From: Galeopsis tetrahit
Lineage: Eukaryota > Streptophyta > Magnoliopsida > Lamiales > Lamiaceae
Assembly (NCBI GenBank): GCA_963675135.1
Contig: OY776125.1
Coordinates: forward strand, 43,554,513 to 43,618,512
DNA length: 64,000 nt
Reading direction: 5' to 3'
Shown: in pieces, positions 34,860 through 45,604 of the stretch
How positions within the stretch are numbered: the stretch's first letter is position 1
Layout of the letters: each line of letters opens with the position of its first letter
Program-made: the position numbers and the translations under genes
The notes under the pieces: generated by a model
Databases searched by the model: none
What the model was told of the DNA's origin: nothing
Seen by the model: only the letters and a program-made list of their open reading frames with translations

Positions 34860-37266
34860 TTAAGTCTTAGGTACCCATTTTGTTTTGGGTCCTTGGGTGT
34901 TAGTACTACCCTTGGGAACCCACATATACATTGGTCGTTTGAACAACCTTGAGCACTTGAGTTGTTTCCCTCGGGCATCACAGAACCAAATCTTACCAGT
35001 TAACACCTTGGACTGATCTGATTTGTTGTTTGTGTCAGCTAAGTAATAGTCAAATGGTTTTCCTTTATAGGAGTGAACATACAATATCTTTTGACTAGTT
35101 ACATTCGGCCTGGGTGCATTAGCTGGTCGATGCACACGATTATATGGACCATACTCTTCTGTTCTCACAATGTCATAAGAGATAGGGGGTGCAAAGAGAA
35201 CAGATTTGTTTGAAGAAGATTTCTTCTTCTTGGATGGAGCAGCATACAGCTGAGACTGTCTCAGACGAGATGGTCTAGGCTGTTTGCTGTTCCTCTGTAT
35301 AGGTTTGGGGTTAACTTTTCTTTTACCATTTTTGGTGTTGTAATAGTTAGCCTTAGTTGGTACAGATGCCTTTTGGTTCATATTGAGTTCATTGTGTTTA
35401 GAACACTCACCCTGTTCATGTGTCTGAGTAGTGCACTTGTTAGGTGTACTACCCCCAGCTGGAGAGGATGTTGATGGATTAAGTTCATAGCCAAAACCCA
35501 TCTTATTGCCATTTGATCTATAATATTCAGAGATACTTTCAATCGTAGTCGAAGCTTTATTGAACTCTGATATCTTTTGATTTAGGCATTCCTTCTCCTT
35601 TTCTAAGAGCTTGTGTGGTTGGAAGAGGTCATCGAACTTAGATTGTAGTATACGAAATTCCTTGGTTTCTAAGGCTTGAGTTTCTAACATCCCCTCATAC
35701 AACTGAGTTATTGTGGTATTTTCTTCCTTAAGAAGTTCCACTTCTTTGGTCAGCCTTTCATTCATGGTGACTAACTCAGGGGTGTTATCAAACTTAACCT
35801 TTTTCAACCTAGCAATTTATTTCCTTAAATCCTTATTCTCCTCTTCCACTTCTATAAAGGCTCTAGTGGCAATATCCAGATCACCTTTTACCTTTCTTAA
35901 CGATTGATAATAGGTGTCTTCTGATTCGCCTTCAGATGAGTCTATGTCATCTGTTTGTGAGAAAATAGGTGAATGGAAAGTAGTAGTGTAGGAATTTACC
36001 TCATTTTCTCCTATGGCCATCATAGCTAGATCGTCTGAATCATCTGAGTAGATTTGACAGTCTGGTGATGTAGGAAGTTCATCACTTTGATATTCAGATT
36101 CTTCAGTCAGCATTGCTTGCTTATCTGAATTTCTTCTGTCTCTCCTTGGCCTTCTTTCTTCTTTGTCATCCAGCTCAGGGCATTCATAGACATAGTGTCC
36201 TGGTTTACGACAATTGAAGCATGCTCCAGGCTTTTGATTTGAATTGCCTTTCCTTGGAGGTGTGGCATCTCTTTTTCTGGAGCCTCGGCTGTCAGATGAC
36301 TCCACATCCTTTCTAGGAAGTCTTTCTGGTGTTCTTTCTCTGGAACCTCTAGAGGGTGAACTTGCTCTTCTATCTTTGTAGTTTCTATAGAACTTTCTAT
36401 ATTTGCTGTTGAGAGTGTTCATCCTTTCGAATCTCTTGATCATAAGAGCCATTTGTTCCTTCAGACTCATGTCTGATCCTTCACAGTCTTCTGTTTTCAG
36501 AGAGGCCTTTGCCAGATGAGGTGCTTGCAGCTTTTGTATTTGCTGCCTTGAAAGCTACAGTCTTGGATGTAGATGGAGTAGCAATAGGTTCATCATTTTC
36601 TGAGTTTTCTTCTCTTTCAAGATCACATTCATGGGCTTTTAGATTCTGAAATAGAGTCTGTGCAGACCACTCCTTGATATCTTGAGTATCTTTGATGATG
36701 GTCTTCTTGAGTCTCCATTTCTTGGTTAGAGAGTCTAATATCTTTAGATTTTTCTCTCTATTTGTATATTTCTTGCCCAGAGATTCTATCTCATTGATGA
36801 TCTTGGTAAATCTATTGTCTAGTTGATCAATAGACTCTTCTGGTTGCATTTTGAAATGTTCAAACTTCTTGACTGCTGTTGTCAACTTGCTCTCCTTAAT
36901 CAGCTCGGTTCCTTCACAGAGGAGTGCTAGAGCATCCCACATTTCCTTAGCTGTTTCACAATTGATTACTTTTGCAATGTACTCATTTGGAAGAGTTTGC
37001 ATGATGTAATCTTGAGCAATGCTGTCAAGATTTGACTGCTTCATCTCTTCTGGTGTGAGATCCTTCATCGCCTTGGGGGCTAGTTCTCCAACTGGAACTT
37101 CTGGATCACCATTTGCAGTGTTGACTGCCATGATGGTGATTGGGCCTTCGGTGATTACTGACCACATCTTGTAGTGGACTGATGTGAGATTCTTCCTCAT
37201 CCTGATCTTCCAGTAATCATAATCCTCCACTGAAAACTTTGGCAACTTACGCATATTAGCACTCAT
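34860..37266 (-). pseudogene. gag: gag of element D
   Basis: The true start is ATG at 37266; the frame is also open a little upstream. The Gag domain shows FSVEDYDYWKIRMRKNL and MWDALALLCEGTELIKESKL. The zinc knuckle CFNCRKPGHYVYEC is intact (CX2CX4HX4C), unlike in C. A frameshift near 36480 and a TAA at 35817-35819 disrupt it. The gag frame ends at TAA 34860-34862, in the same frame as pol and followed by CCTTTCTTGCAGG. A comparable stop plus TTGCAG lies at the junction in C. Gag packages the RNA and builds the particle. Confidence 0.86.
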
Positions 37267-37383
37267 GCTGTATGAGTTTTCGAAAACAAGTTTTTCAAAA
37301 GAAAAAGATCTGTTCAAGAGGACTACAGAGAGACTCCCTCAAGTCTTCTGATAATCTAGAGAATGTAGTCCGTTAGAACCACT

Positions 37384-37395
37384 GCTCTGATACCA
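37384..37395 (-). promoter_or_regulatory. Primer-binding site of element D (tRNA-iMet)
   Basis: Minus-strand TGGTATCAGAGC starts two bases after the LTR end. It is identical to the PBS of C. Confidence 0.93.
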
Positions 37396-37397
37396 CT

Positions 37398-38853
37398 TGT
37401 TGGTCCCTGAACGAGTAGTGAATGGTATTAAAGTCTAGAGGGGAGGGGTGAATAGACTTTAAAACTTTTTCAAGAGAGTTGGGAACCTCTTCTGATTGCT
37501 ATGTCAACTGGACTACAAGTCTGCTGGTCCAGATGACTATAGTGATCTGATAGAGGAGGTTATATGCGGAATTATGGTAGGCCTTGTTTAGACTCGTTCT
37601 TTTGTTTCTTGTGAAAGTGTTTAACTTGTTTTCTTTAATGAAAGTACTCAGCTGATGCTGGTTTGAAAGTTGTGGCCTTGTTTTGAAGAATATTGAAATC
37701 ACAGTATGCACTTATATAATAGTTAATGAAATGACAGAATGTAAAGTGCAATAAGTAAATAACACCAGGTTTATAGTGGTTCGGATATACGATCCTACGT
37801 CCACTCTCACGTCCTAACGTGATATTTAATCCCTTTAATTTACCGCAAATTACAAGGGTCTTGACCTTTATAGTCCCAAGGATAGGACTTTGAGATCTGA
37901 GCCGTCCTAACAGCTACGGTCTCCACAAGTGATTGTAAGCACTTGCACTTTGAGGGTTTCAAAAACTTTAACCTTTCGGAGAGGGTTTGGGGTTTTTGAA
38001 GTGTATCCAACTAATGGTTCAAGCTTATAATTTGCTTAACCACTTTGCCTAAAACAAATGATATACAATATGAACAGGTTTCAGGTTCTTATGGGTTGGA
38101 TAGAAATCACTTAAGAGCTATGGATAATCTAATGGATTCTGGCTCTTTTGAGAACTCTTGGGACAATATGACTTTAGCTTGATTGCTTGCTAGACTTGTT
38201 GAATTCTCTCGTTGTCACTTCGTACTTGTGATTTCTCATCCTCTTGTATTTATAGTGGTGATTGCTTGCAACTAGCCGTTGGAGTTGACTAGCCGTTAGG
38301 GCAATCTTTCCATAATGGCTTGATTCCTTGATTCCAGTCGCTTGATTGCTTCAATCCTGGGATCATGTCAATCTTCTAAATAAGGTAGGTCTTTGTTTAA
38401 ACTGTAAGATGACTTTGGAATCAGCCGAGTCCTGGAAGAACACATAGTCTTCTGATCTGTACTTCTAGTCTTCTGACTACTCTTCTGGCCTTGCGTCTTC
38501 TGTCTTTAGATATCAGCAGAGTAAAACTCTTCTGATCTGGCAATTCTTTGTCCTGCTTTAGGCCATCTTCAATCTGGGACTCCATCAGTCAAGTAGGTAT
38601 ACAAGCACCTTACTTAACTGGTCTTCAAGGATCTCCTAGTCTTCATGTCTTCTACTCTTCTCATCTTGAGGGAGCGCATGTAAGCCGGGACTGTGCTGAT
38701 CAGCTGATATCTATACAGTTGATCACACAAGACTAGTCTAAGCTGTTCTATACAAAGTCAGCTGATCCTATTACATTTATAAACTCTAAGTGTTTTGGCC
38801 ATCAAAACTATTCTAACATCAAGTGGGGCTTAGGGTGAATTTATATCCCAACA
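37398..38853 (-). repeat. 5' LTR of element D
   Basis: 1456 bp, the same length as the 3' LTR, with six base differences and no indel. TATA CTATAAATACAAGAGG on the minus strand is at about 38247-38256. It carries the element promoter and the start of its RNA. The TSD aggtg follows at 38854-38858. Confidence 0.95.
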
Positions 38854-38858
38854 AGGTG

Positions 38859-41800
38859 TTAGAGCTTCAAGAGGAAAAGTCTCTACAACTTGCTCTAAGA
38901 GAGAGCAGAGCTGAAAGCAGGACCAAGTCTAAGTCAAGGACCAACTCTTCTGGTTCTGGAACTCCAGAATCCAAGGTCCCTGAAGGTCAACCAATAGAGG
39001 CCAATCTCCTTGAAACTCAGAATCCTGATCCCAACTCCCCTGAAACTCATATTACTCCTACAAACCAACCAATCACCCCTGTCAATCTTACAAAGAGATA
39101 TTCTCCATAAGGGAGTGTGCAAAGAAGTGGGATAGATGTGCTTGCAGACTTAGCTGTAGATGAGACTAGATTGCAATCACCCCTTGACTCATCTATGCTC
39201 AATTATTCAAAGCTTTTAGAAGCTGCACTTCATGAGCCAACCCCCCTGAGTAAAGCCCCTTCAGATCCATTGCTCTCAAAAGCAACTGAAGTGCCTTCAA
39301 CTGCACCCAACCCTTCTGAAGCCAACATCCCTGAACATAACCTTCCTAAATCCACTTTAGGAGAAGACAGAGCCAACTCCCCTATAACCCAAAGTCCCCA
39401 TTCCAGTGGAGATGAGGAGGAGTATACTTATGAGAGTATGCTCAGAGGTGGAGCCAAGGCTACTGTGGACAGTTTGTATCCACAACTTGCTGAATTTCCA
39501 AGAATTCAGAAGATGTTCCATGACTTAAGGATGCTTGTGGATGTGAAAGATAAATACATGATGGAGATATCACAAGTCATCCAAGATAAGGGTGCAAACT
39601 GGTGGCAAGTGGAAGAAAGCAGACTACTACACTTTGCTGGTGTGCTAAAAACAAGATTTCTCACTGATGAGAATGTTTTTGCAAAGTTAATAGGTAAGAA
39701 GATCATTGAGGAAAAGGAAAGAAAAGCTAAGGGCATCAAACACCCTGATAGTAGCTCAAATGATGATGATTCTCCTAATGATCCCTCAAACCCCTCAAAA
39801 CCCAACCTTCCTGAAACCAATCCCAAACCTTCTGAATCCAATCTGCCTTCAACCCCCCTCTTAACCTATCATAGGAAAGGCTATGTTTCATCAGAGGTGT
39901 TGACCAAGGGTGGTAACACAACCAAAGATACATCTGCCAATGAAGGTTCTTCTGAACCCAAGGCACAGCCTAAAGATGTTGAGGTTCCTACTTTAGAGGC
40001 TAGTTTGATTAAGGCCTATTCAGTGTCAGGAGAGTTGGACACTGATCAGCCCTTACTCATTCAGGATGACTCAATGGCTGCTGAAATAAGCACTGTGATC
40101 TCCCCACAACTGCCATCTTTGAACCTTGTTGAAGGTGGAGATGTTGCAGGTCTAAGTGAAGGTGTTGAAAAGGAGAGATTAGTCAAAACATTAGAGGGAG
40201 TAGAGGATGAAAGAGAGGTTGTGATTACTAAGATAGTGAGTGTACCACAAATAAAGGGTGGTATAAGTGAGGAAGGACAGGTTATTCTTGAAGTCAAATC
40301 TGAACTTCAAGAATCCCTTGATGAAAGGAGGCCTGATTCCTTGGGTGAGGACATCATTAATGAAGGAAGAAAAGAAAGAGTTGAAAATGAGAAGAAGGCT
40401 GCTGATGTATCAGAGTCTTATGAAAAAGAAAATGAGGGTGATGAGTGTTTATTCCCTAACATTTTTGATTTATCTAACATTACAGGTATCTCTCTTGACC
40501 AAATATTTGCAGATGAGTTCTTAACAGATGCACCCATCCAAGTAGACACTAGATCAGCACAAGCCTTACTTGGGATGCAATCAGAAAAGTTGGACTCCTT
40601 GGCTCATCAAGTCCAATCTGCTCATGCTGAAACATCTGGAGCATTGAATGAGCAAGGAAGAACTCTAGCATTTGTGGAGATGAGATTAACTGGCTCTGAA
40701 GATGTAGTGCTCCCTACATTGGAAGCAAGGATAAGTGGAGTGGAATCTGGTTTTCAAACCATTTCCACTGAAATTCAGAAAGCCAAAACCACCATGGAAT
40801 CCATCTCAGAAGAGGTCAAGAAGGAACAGAAGTTGCTGAAAGATAATCACAATGCAAATGTCAAAGCTCTCAGACTAACTGTCAAGCAAGCCCTTGGAAA
40901 GAAGACTGCACTACAAAGAAAAAGAGCTGAGGAACAAAGGCTAGCAATGGTGAAAGCTGCTTCAGAGAAATTTTCCCAGGAAGTGATGGTCAACATTGCT
41001 GAAGGTGCAGTGGTCAACCTCACTGAGCTCTTAAAAGCCCAATTGGATGCATCTCTGAAAGCAACCTTGGAGGAGGTTGTTGAGCAAAAGATGAAACCTG
41101 TTCTAGCCTTCCTTAGCTTGAGCAGTGATAGGATGCAGAATATACATGATGAGAATGTATATCTGCTGGAAGAGATGAAATCTCTGAACCTAGCCCAATC
41201 CGTGATGGCTACAACCATGAGTGAGCTCAAACCTCAATGTTTTGATGCTGCCAAAAAGGGGGAAAGGGAAAGAGCAAGGGCAAAATGTGCCTTGATTATT
41301 GGAGGTTCAGACAAGGGCAAGGAAAAAACTGCTGAAGATAAGGGAAAAGAGCCAGCAGTGCTGAACTTGGAAGACTTGGATGAAGAAGAGCAGTTAGCCA
41401 TAGCCTTGAAGGCTTCTATGGCATCAGCACAGGAAGAAAGGGCAAGATTTCAGCAGAGACCAGGAGGAGAAGTTTCTGGATTGGACAAAGGTGCTGAAGG
41501 TGTCCAAACCAGAGGCCAAATCAAGAAGGCCAAGGGAAACAAAAGAAAAGCTGAAACATTCACTGACTTTCCCAATAGCCTAGAACTCCCTCTTGAGTTC
41601 AGAATTGTAGAAGAATCAATTCCCAAGAAGAAGCCCAAGACTGCTGAAAAGGACAAGTCTTCTGAAACTGAAAAGTCTGCTGAGACTAAGTCCCCTGATG
41701 CTGCCAAAGCTGCTGAAGATATAGAGGAATTTTATGAAGAAGGCTTTGGACCAGGACCAAAGAAGAAGAAAGTTGTGTTGCTGAATGATCCATCAAAGTT

Positions 41801-42404
41801 GTTTCATGAAGGGTATGGCAAAGACCCTGAAACTCAACAGAAATTGGCCATGATGAGGGCCCAAGAGAAAATAGACTTGATGGATGAAGCACAAAGAGCA
41901 AGAGACCAAAGAAGAGCAAATTTTCAAAAGCCAAGAAGAAGGAGAGCAACTTACAGCAAGATGAAGCCACAGCTACTGATTCCCATGGACACCAAATATC
42001 CACACTTGGATAAATGGGTACCTATTCAGCTGAATGACTCATGGGAAGAGGCCAAAAGGGAGTTTGTATATGACTATTATGTCATTGACAGGTGGAATGG
42101 AAGGGAAGTCAACACCACCTTTGCTGAGTTCATGATTGAATACTTCAGAGACCTTTATCAGCAACTACTTGCAGCTGCTGATCTTGCAAGGATTGAACTC
42201 ACTGCTCCCAAGCCAATCATCTACATTCCTCCCAAGCTGGAAGGATGTATTGATCAATCTAGGATTCTCCAAGAATTCCTAGAAATTGTGAAGCTTACCA
42301 AGATGGTTCTTGGACCCAAGGGAACCAACCAAGAGGCCATGGAGCTGAAAAGAAAAGTGTGGGCACAATATGGGATGGTGCCACCTCCTGAGGATGACCT
42401 CTAA
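38859..42404 (+). pseudogene. ORF3 of element C, 3' part
   Basis: The frame resumes exactly after the duplicated target pentamer and runs 1182 codons to TAA at 42402-42404, with one internal TAA at 39108-39110. It holds a Pro/Ser/Glu-rich region, a block around 39460-39700 (EISQVIQDKGANWW) that may equal the middle block of A and D, and a long coiled coil. AAKKGE is encoded at 41247-41264. The C-block (SWEEAKREFVYDYYVIDRW) aligns with A and D. Many KK/EE-rich segments suggest a filamentous or nucleic-acid-associated protein; that is inference. Confidence 0.8.
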
Positions 42405-42896
42405 AAATGGCTAAGTCTTCTGACCTTTTTTGGTGGTTGAAAACTTATCTTATCTGAAGATATGTTTAATTGGTCATCTATGCTGAAGTTTGGTCAAGAA
42501 TGCTGATGTGCTCTGATAATCTGTTTGCTCTGATATGCTATGATTGCTCTAATATAAGTTTTTGCTCTGATACTTGAAGATCTAGATGCTATTAAGTATT
42601 TAGTATATGCTCTGATGTAATAGTGTTTTGGATTCATGCTCTGATATGTTAACTTCAACTATCAACATGCTTGTAATGTACATTTGAATGAATGATAGTG
42701 GAACATCCTTGAATCAAGAAACACTGTTACAGAAATCTCTTTGTGCCTATCTTTGAAACCTATTTGCAACAGGAATGGTGAGTACACTAACACATTCTTT
42801 TTCAGGAAAATTGACTCTGGTCATGTCTTCTAAAGATAAATGTAATAGGTGTAGTCAAGTCACTTTTGCATAAAATGTATAGGTTTTGGCATCATC
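42405..42896 (+). other. 3'UTR of element C
   Basis: AT-rich, non-coding. It has several TGCTCTGATA / TGCTGATG words. It ends with GGTTTTGGCATCATC, the Sirevirus block that precedes the PPT. Confidence 0.6.
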
Positions 42897-42910
42897 AAAA
42901 AGAGGGAAAT
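42897..42910 (+). promoter_or_regulatory. 3' polypurine tract of element C
   Basis: AAAAAGAGGGAAAT abuts TGTTGGGAATAAAATG of the 3' LTR. It differs by one base from the tract shared by A, B and D. Confidence 0.85.
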
Positions 42911-45460
42911 TGTTGGGAATAAAATGAGATATGTTTTGATTCAATACCAAAACCCCCTGAGACATGCCTAAGCTTAAGATGATTATGTTCTAAGCTGTTA
43001 GAACATGTAAAATAAGGCTAGATGAGGAGCTGATATGTTAGGCAGCTCTTAGATGATTAGATGCACAATTTGAGGGGGAACCTATGCTTTGAAGGCTATC
43101 AAGAACAAGTCCCCTTAATTAGAGCCGTCAAAACGGGCTGGGCCCGTTGGGTCAGCCCGCCCCGCCACTTAAAATAGTGGGTTGGGCTAAGCTTTTCGAA
43201 GCCCGCCAAGAAGCGGGCCCAGGCGGGCCGGCCGTCAAAACGGGCTGGGCCCGTTGGGTCAGCCCGCCCCGCCACTTAAAATAGTGGGTTGGGCTAAGCT
43301 TTTCGAAGCCCGCCAAGAAGCGGGCCCAGGCGGGCCGGCCCGTTTGGTTCGCGGTCTTTGGCGGGTTGGTGCGGGCTTTGGCGGGCTGGCCCGCCTTTTT
43401 AAAAAAAAAAATTATATTTACTTAAAAAATATAAAAAAAAATGTATTTTCTGCATTTTGTAGGGGTTGAACTCAGGACCTGTCTAGGTAATGATGCTCTA
43501 ACCATTTGAACTATCCAACTTTGTTTTAAAAAAATATACAATAAATCTAACTAAAAGAAAAAACTCTAGTAAATGACAGATTATAGAAGCAGCTCCATTT
43601 TTTTCCTTCTTTCTTCATTTTCTGATATATATATAAATAATATTATTGTAATTTATAGTGTATTATACAATTAATAATGACAATGTTTCTATTTAGTTTT
43701 TTTGTTGTTAATTATTAACACTATAATTCTTGATATATACTGTAATTTTTGTGTTTCTTAATAAATTTAATAAATACTTTTGTAAAAAAAAAAAAAGTTG
43801 GCCCGCCTAAACCCGCGGCCCGCCCATTTTTGGGTTGTGTTGAGGTTTTTGCAGCCCGCTTGACAAACGGTTTGGCCCGCCCCGCCCCGCCAAATGACGG
43901 GCTTTTACGGTTTTGGCCCGTCCCGCCCCGCCGGCCCGTCTTGACAGGTCTACCCTTAATGCTCAAATTCTGGAACAATCACCAAAGCTATTAAAGGCCA
44001 AGTATGCTGATCAGGAGAGTTGTCCAGAGGAGTTGTTTCTGCACAATTAAAACAAGAACAAATGTTCTTAATCTTAAAGGCCAAGTATGCTGATCAGGAG
44101 AGTTGTCCAGAAGAGTTGTCTTAGTGCAATTGAACCAGAACAAGTGTTCTGAAGCTTAAAGATCAACTATCCTGAAGAGATAAAGACAACTACACACTAA
44201 AAGACTTCAAAGAATGATACTGAGATCAATTCCAAGTGAAGCAAATGGTAAAGAGCCAAGTCATCTGAAGAGAGCAAGCCAACTATGCTGATAAGCAAGT
44301 ATGCTGATAGTGATAAGCAGAGTTGTCCATTTGATGAGGAATGTTGTCCTATCATTGGATCAACCTTTAGAAGCCATGTCCAAGTCCTAACAAGTGAATC
44401 TTAAAGTCAGACATTGGGAAGAGTGCTGCAGAATGAACACAAAGTCTTAACAGTCGTTTATTACCCAAATGAGGACATGTCACTATCAAGAATCTGTCTT
44501 CCAGTTTGAAGAACTCAAGGAAGACATTTATAGCAATTTGGGACTGCCTCTACAACGGGCTAATCCTCAAATTTTTCTATAAATAAAGAAGTGTGAAGAC
44601 CATTTGAAGCATCCATTCTACATCCAACTGAATAAGCATTCTGAAGCTTCAAAAGTCATAAGACATTCTTAGTCTTGAAACACTTCTTCTAAGCTGAACT
44701 CATTGTATACCCATACAAAGCTTAGAGAGATATCCTAATCCTTATACACTGACCTTCATTGTAAAGGATATCTCATTAGTTGGAACCTTACTTCAACCCT
44801 TACCCCTTTCAAGAGTGAAAGTGAGAAGGTTGTAGTAGTAGAAGTGGTAGGAGCTGACTGTTGAGAGAATAACAGTTCAGTTCTGAGTTGAGAAGAGGGT
44901 ACTAGGACTCTAGACATCCTAGAGATCAATTTACCAAGGAGTGGTGTTCTTGATCAAGTGCACCTTGGCACTATAAAACAAGTTAATTCCAAGAGTGAAG
45001 GAATTATCCTGTTAAATCAGGGAAAGTGGATGTAGGAGCTTGAGTCTCTGAACCACTATAACCTCTTGTGTTGATTTACTTTCAAAGTACTTTCATACAA
45101 TCAACACTGCACAAAACTGATCTTTCAAAGAACATATATTCAAAGACTGTGCAATAACTGTATTGGACAAGTTCCCTGAAAAACTGGATTATATTGCTTA
45201 AGTGATTTCAGAACATAAAGGAGTTTGAACTAAAGGGTCAACCACTAATTCCGCACTTATAACCAACTTAGATAGTCATTCAACTAAGCACTCAATAGTA
45301 CTTACTAGCTTGGGTATCTTTGAAAAGGTTATACATCTTCAGCAGAGTTGTCCAAGACAACATTGCTGATCTCTGGTTTGATCAAAGTTAGAAAGAATTT
45401 GCATACAAGTGTATTCCCCCCCCCCCATACACTTGTTATATACTCCTTCTAGGACCAACA
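42911..45460 (+). repeat. 3' LTR of element C with internal hAT insertion
   Basis: It starts TGTTGGGAATAAAATG and ends CTAGGACCAACA. Its 2550 bp is longer than the 5' LTR because of the 833-bp hAT-like element plus its 8-bp duplication. The remainder aligns with 13168-14835. It keeps a 29-bp stretch around 44100-44140 that the 5' LTR lacks, so the 5' LTR has a deletion there. Its C run near 45416 is shorter than in the 5' copy. Confidence 0.9.
43120..43952. mobile_element. Non-autonomous hAT-like element
   Basis: Termini are TAGAGCCGTCAAAACGGGC on the left and the complement of TAGACCTGTCAAGACGGGC on the right, 833 bp apart. They are flanked by the 8-bp TSD cccttaat (43112-43119, 43953-43960). 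The 5' LTR of C shows the empty site cccttaag. An 8-bp TSD and such termini fit the hAT superfamily. The left 107 bp is tandemly duplicated (43124-43230, 43231-43337). Ends are very GC-rich (GGGCCC, GCCCGCC) and the centre is AT-rich. There is no transposase. Confidence 0.9.
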
Positions 45461-45604
45461 CATTCCAAATTAGAGTTGGCTTTGCATGTGATATTTATTT
45501 TATTACTCGGTGTGGGATCAAGTAGAAAGAGCATAACTTTGTGGTGCTTACTATATAATTTAAATTTACGTATTATTTACCTCAAAATTCACCCATTTTG
45601 CAGA

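Larger units (their letters stand above)
24285..38853 (-). mobile_element. Complete Sirevirus element D, young but coding-defective
   Basis: A 14,569-bp element in minus orientation with two 1456-bp LTRs, PBS (37384-37395), gag, pol, ORF3 and PPT (25741-25754). It is flanked by a perfect TSD, aggtg (24280-24284 and 38854-38858), inside C's ORF3. By eye the LTRs differ at only six positions with no indel, about 0.4 percent, indicating a very recent insertion. Gag-pol nevertheless has at least three frameshifts and three nonsense codons besides the gag-pol junction stop. It is of the same family as B. Confidence 0.96.
13168..45460 (+). mobile_element. Sirevirus element C, degenerate, host of three nested insertions
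   Basis: It consists of 5' LTR, PBS for initiator-Met tRNA, gag, protease, integrase, RT-RNase H, ORF3, PPT and 3' LTR, all on the plus strand. Three insertions enlarge it: a solo LTR in pol (18736-20335), element D in ORF3 (24285-38853) and a hAT-like element in the 3' LTR (43120-43952). Removing them leaves about 15.3 kb. The flanking pentamers GTATA (left) and CATTC (right) do not match, so no TSD is visible. Gag-pol bears frameshifts and stops; ORF3 bears nonsense codons only. Confidence 0.9.

Noticed and set aside
43254..43469. Gly/Ala-rich ORF in the hAT-like element
   Set aside because: It arises from GC-rich terminal repeats, ends in poly-A and has no transposase motif.
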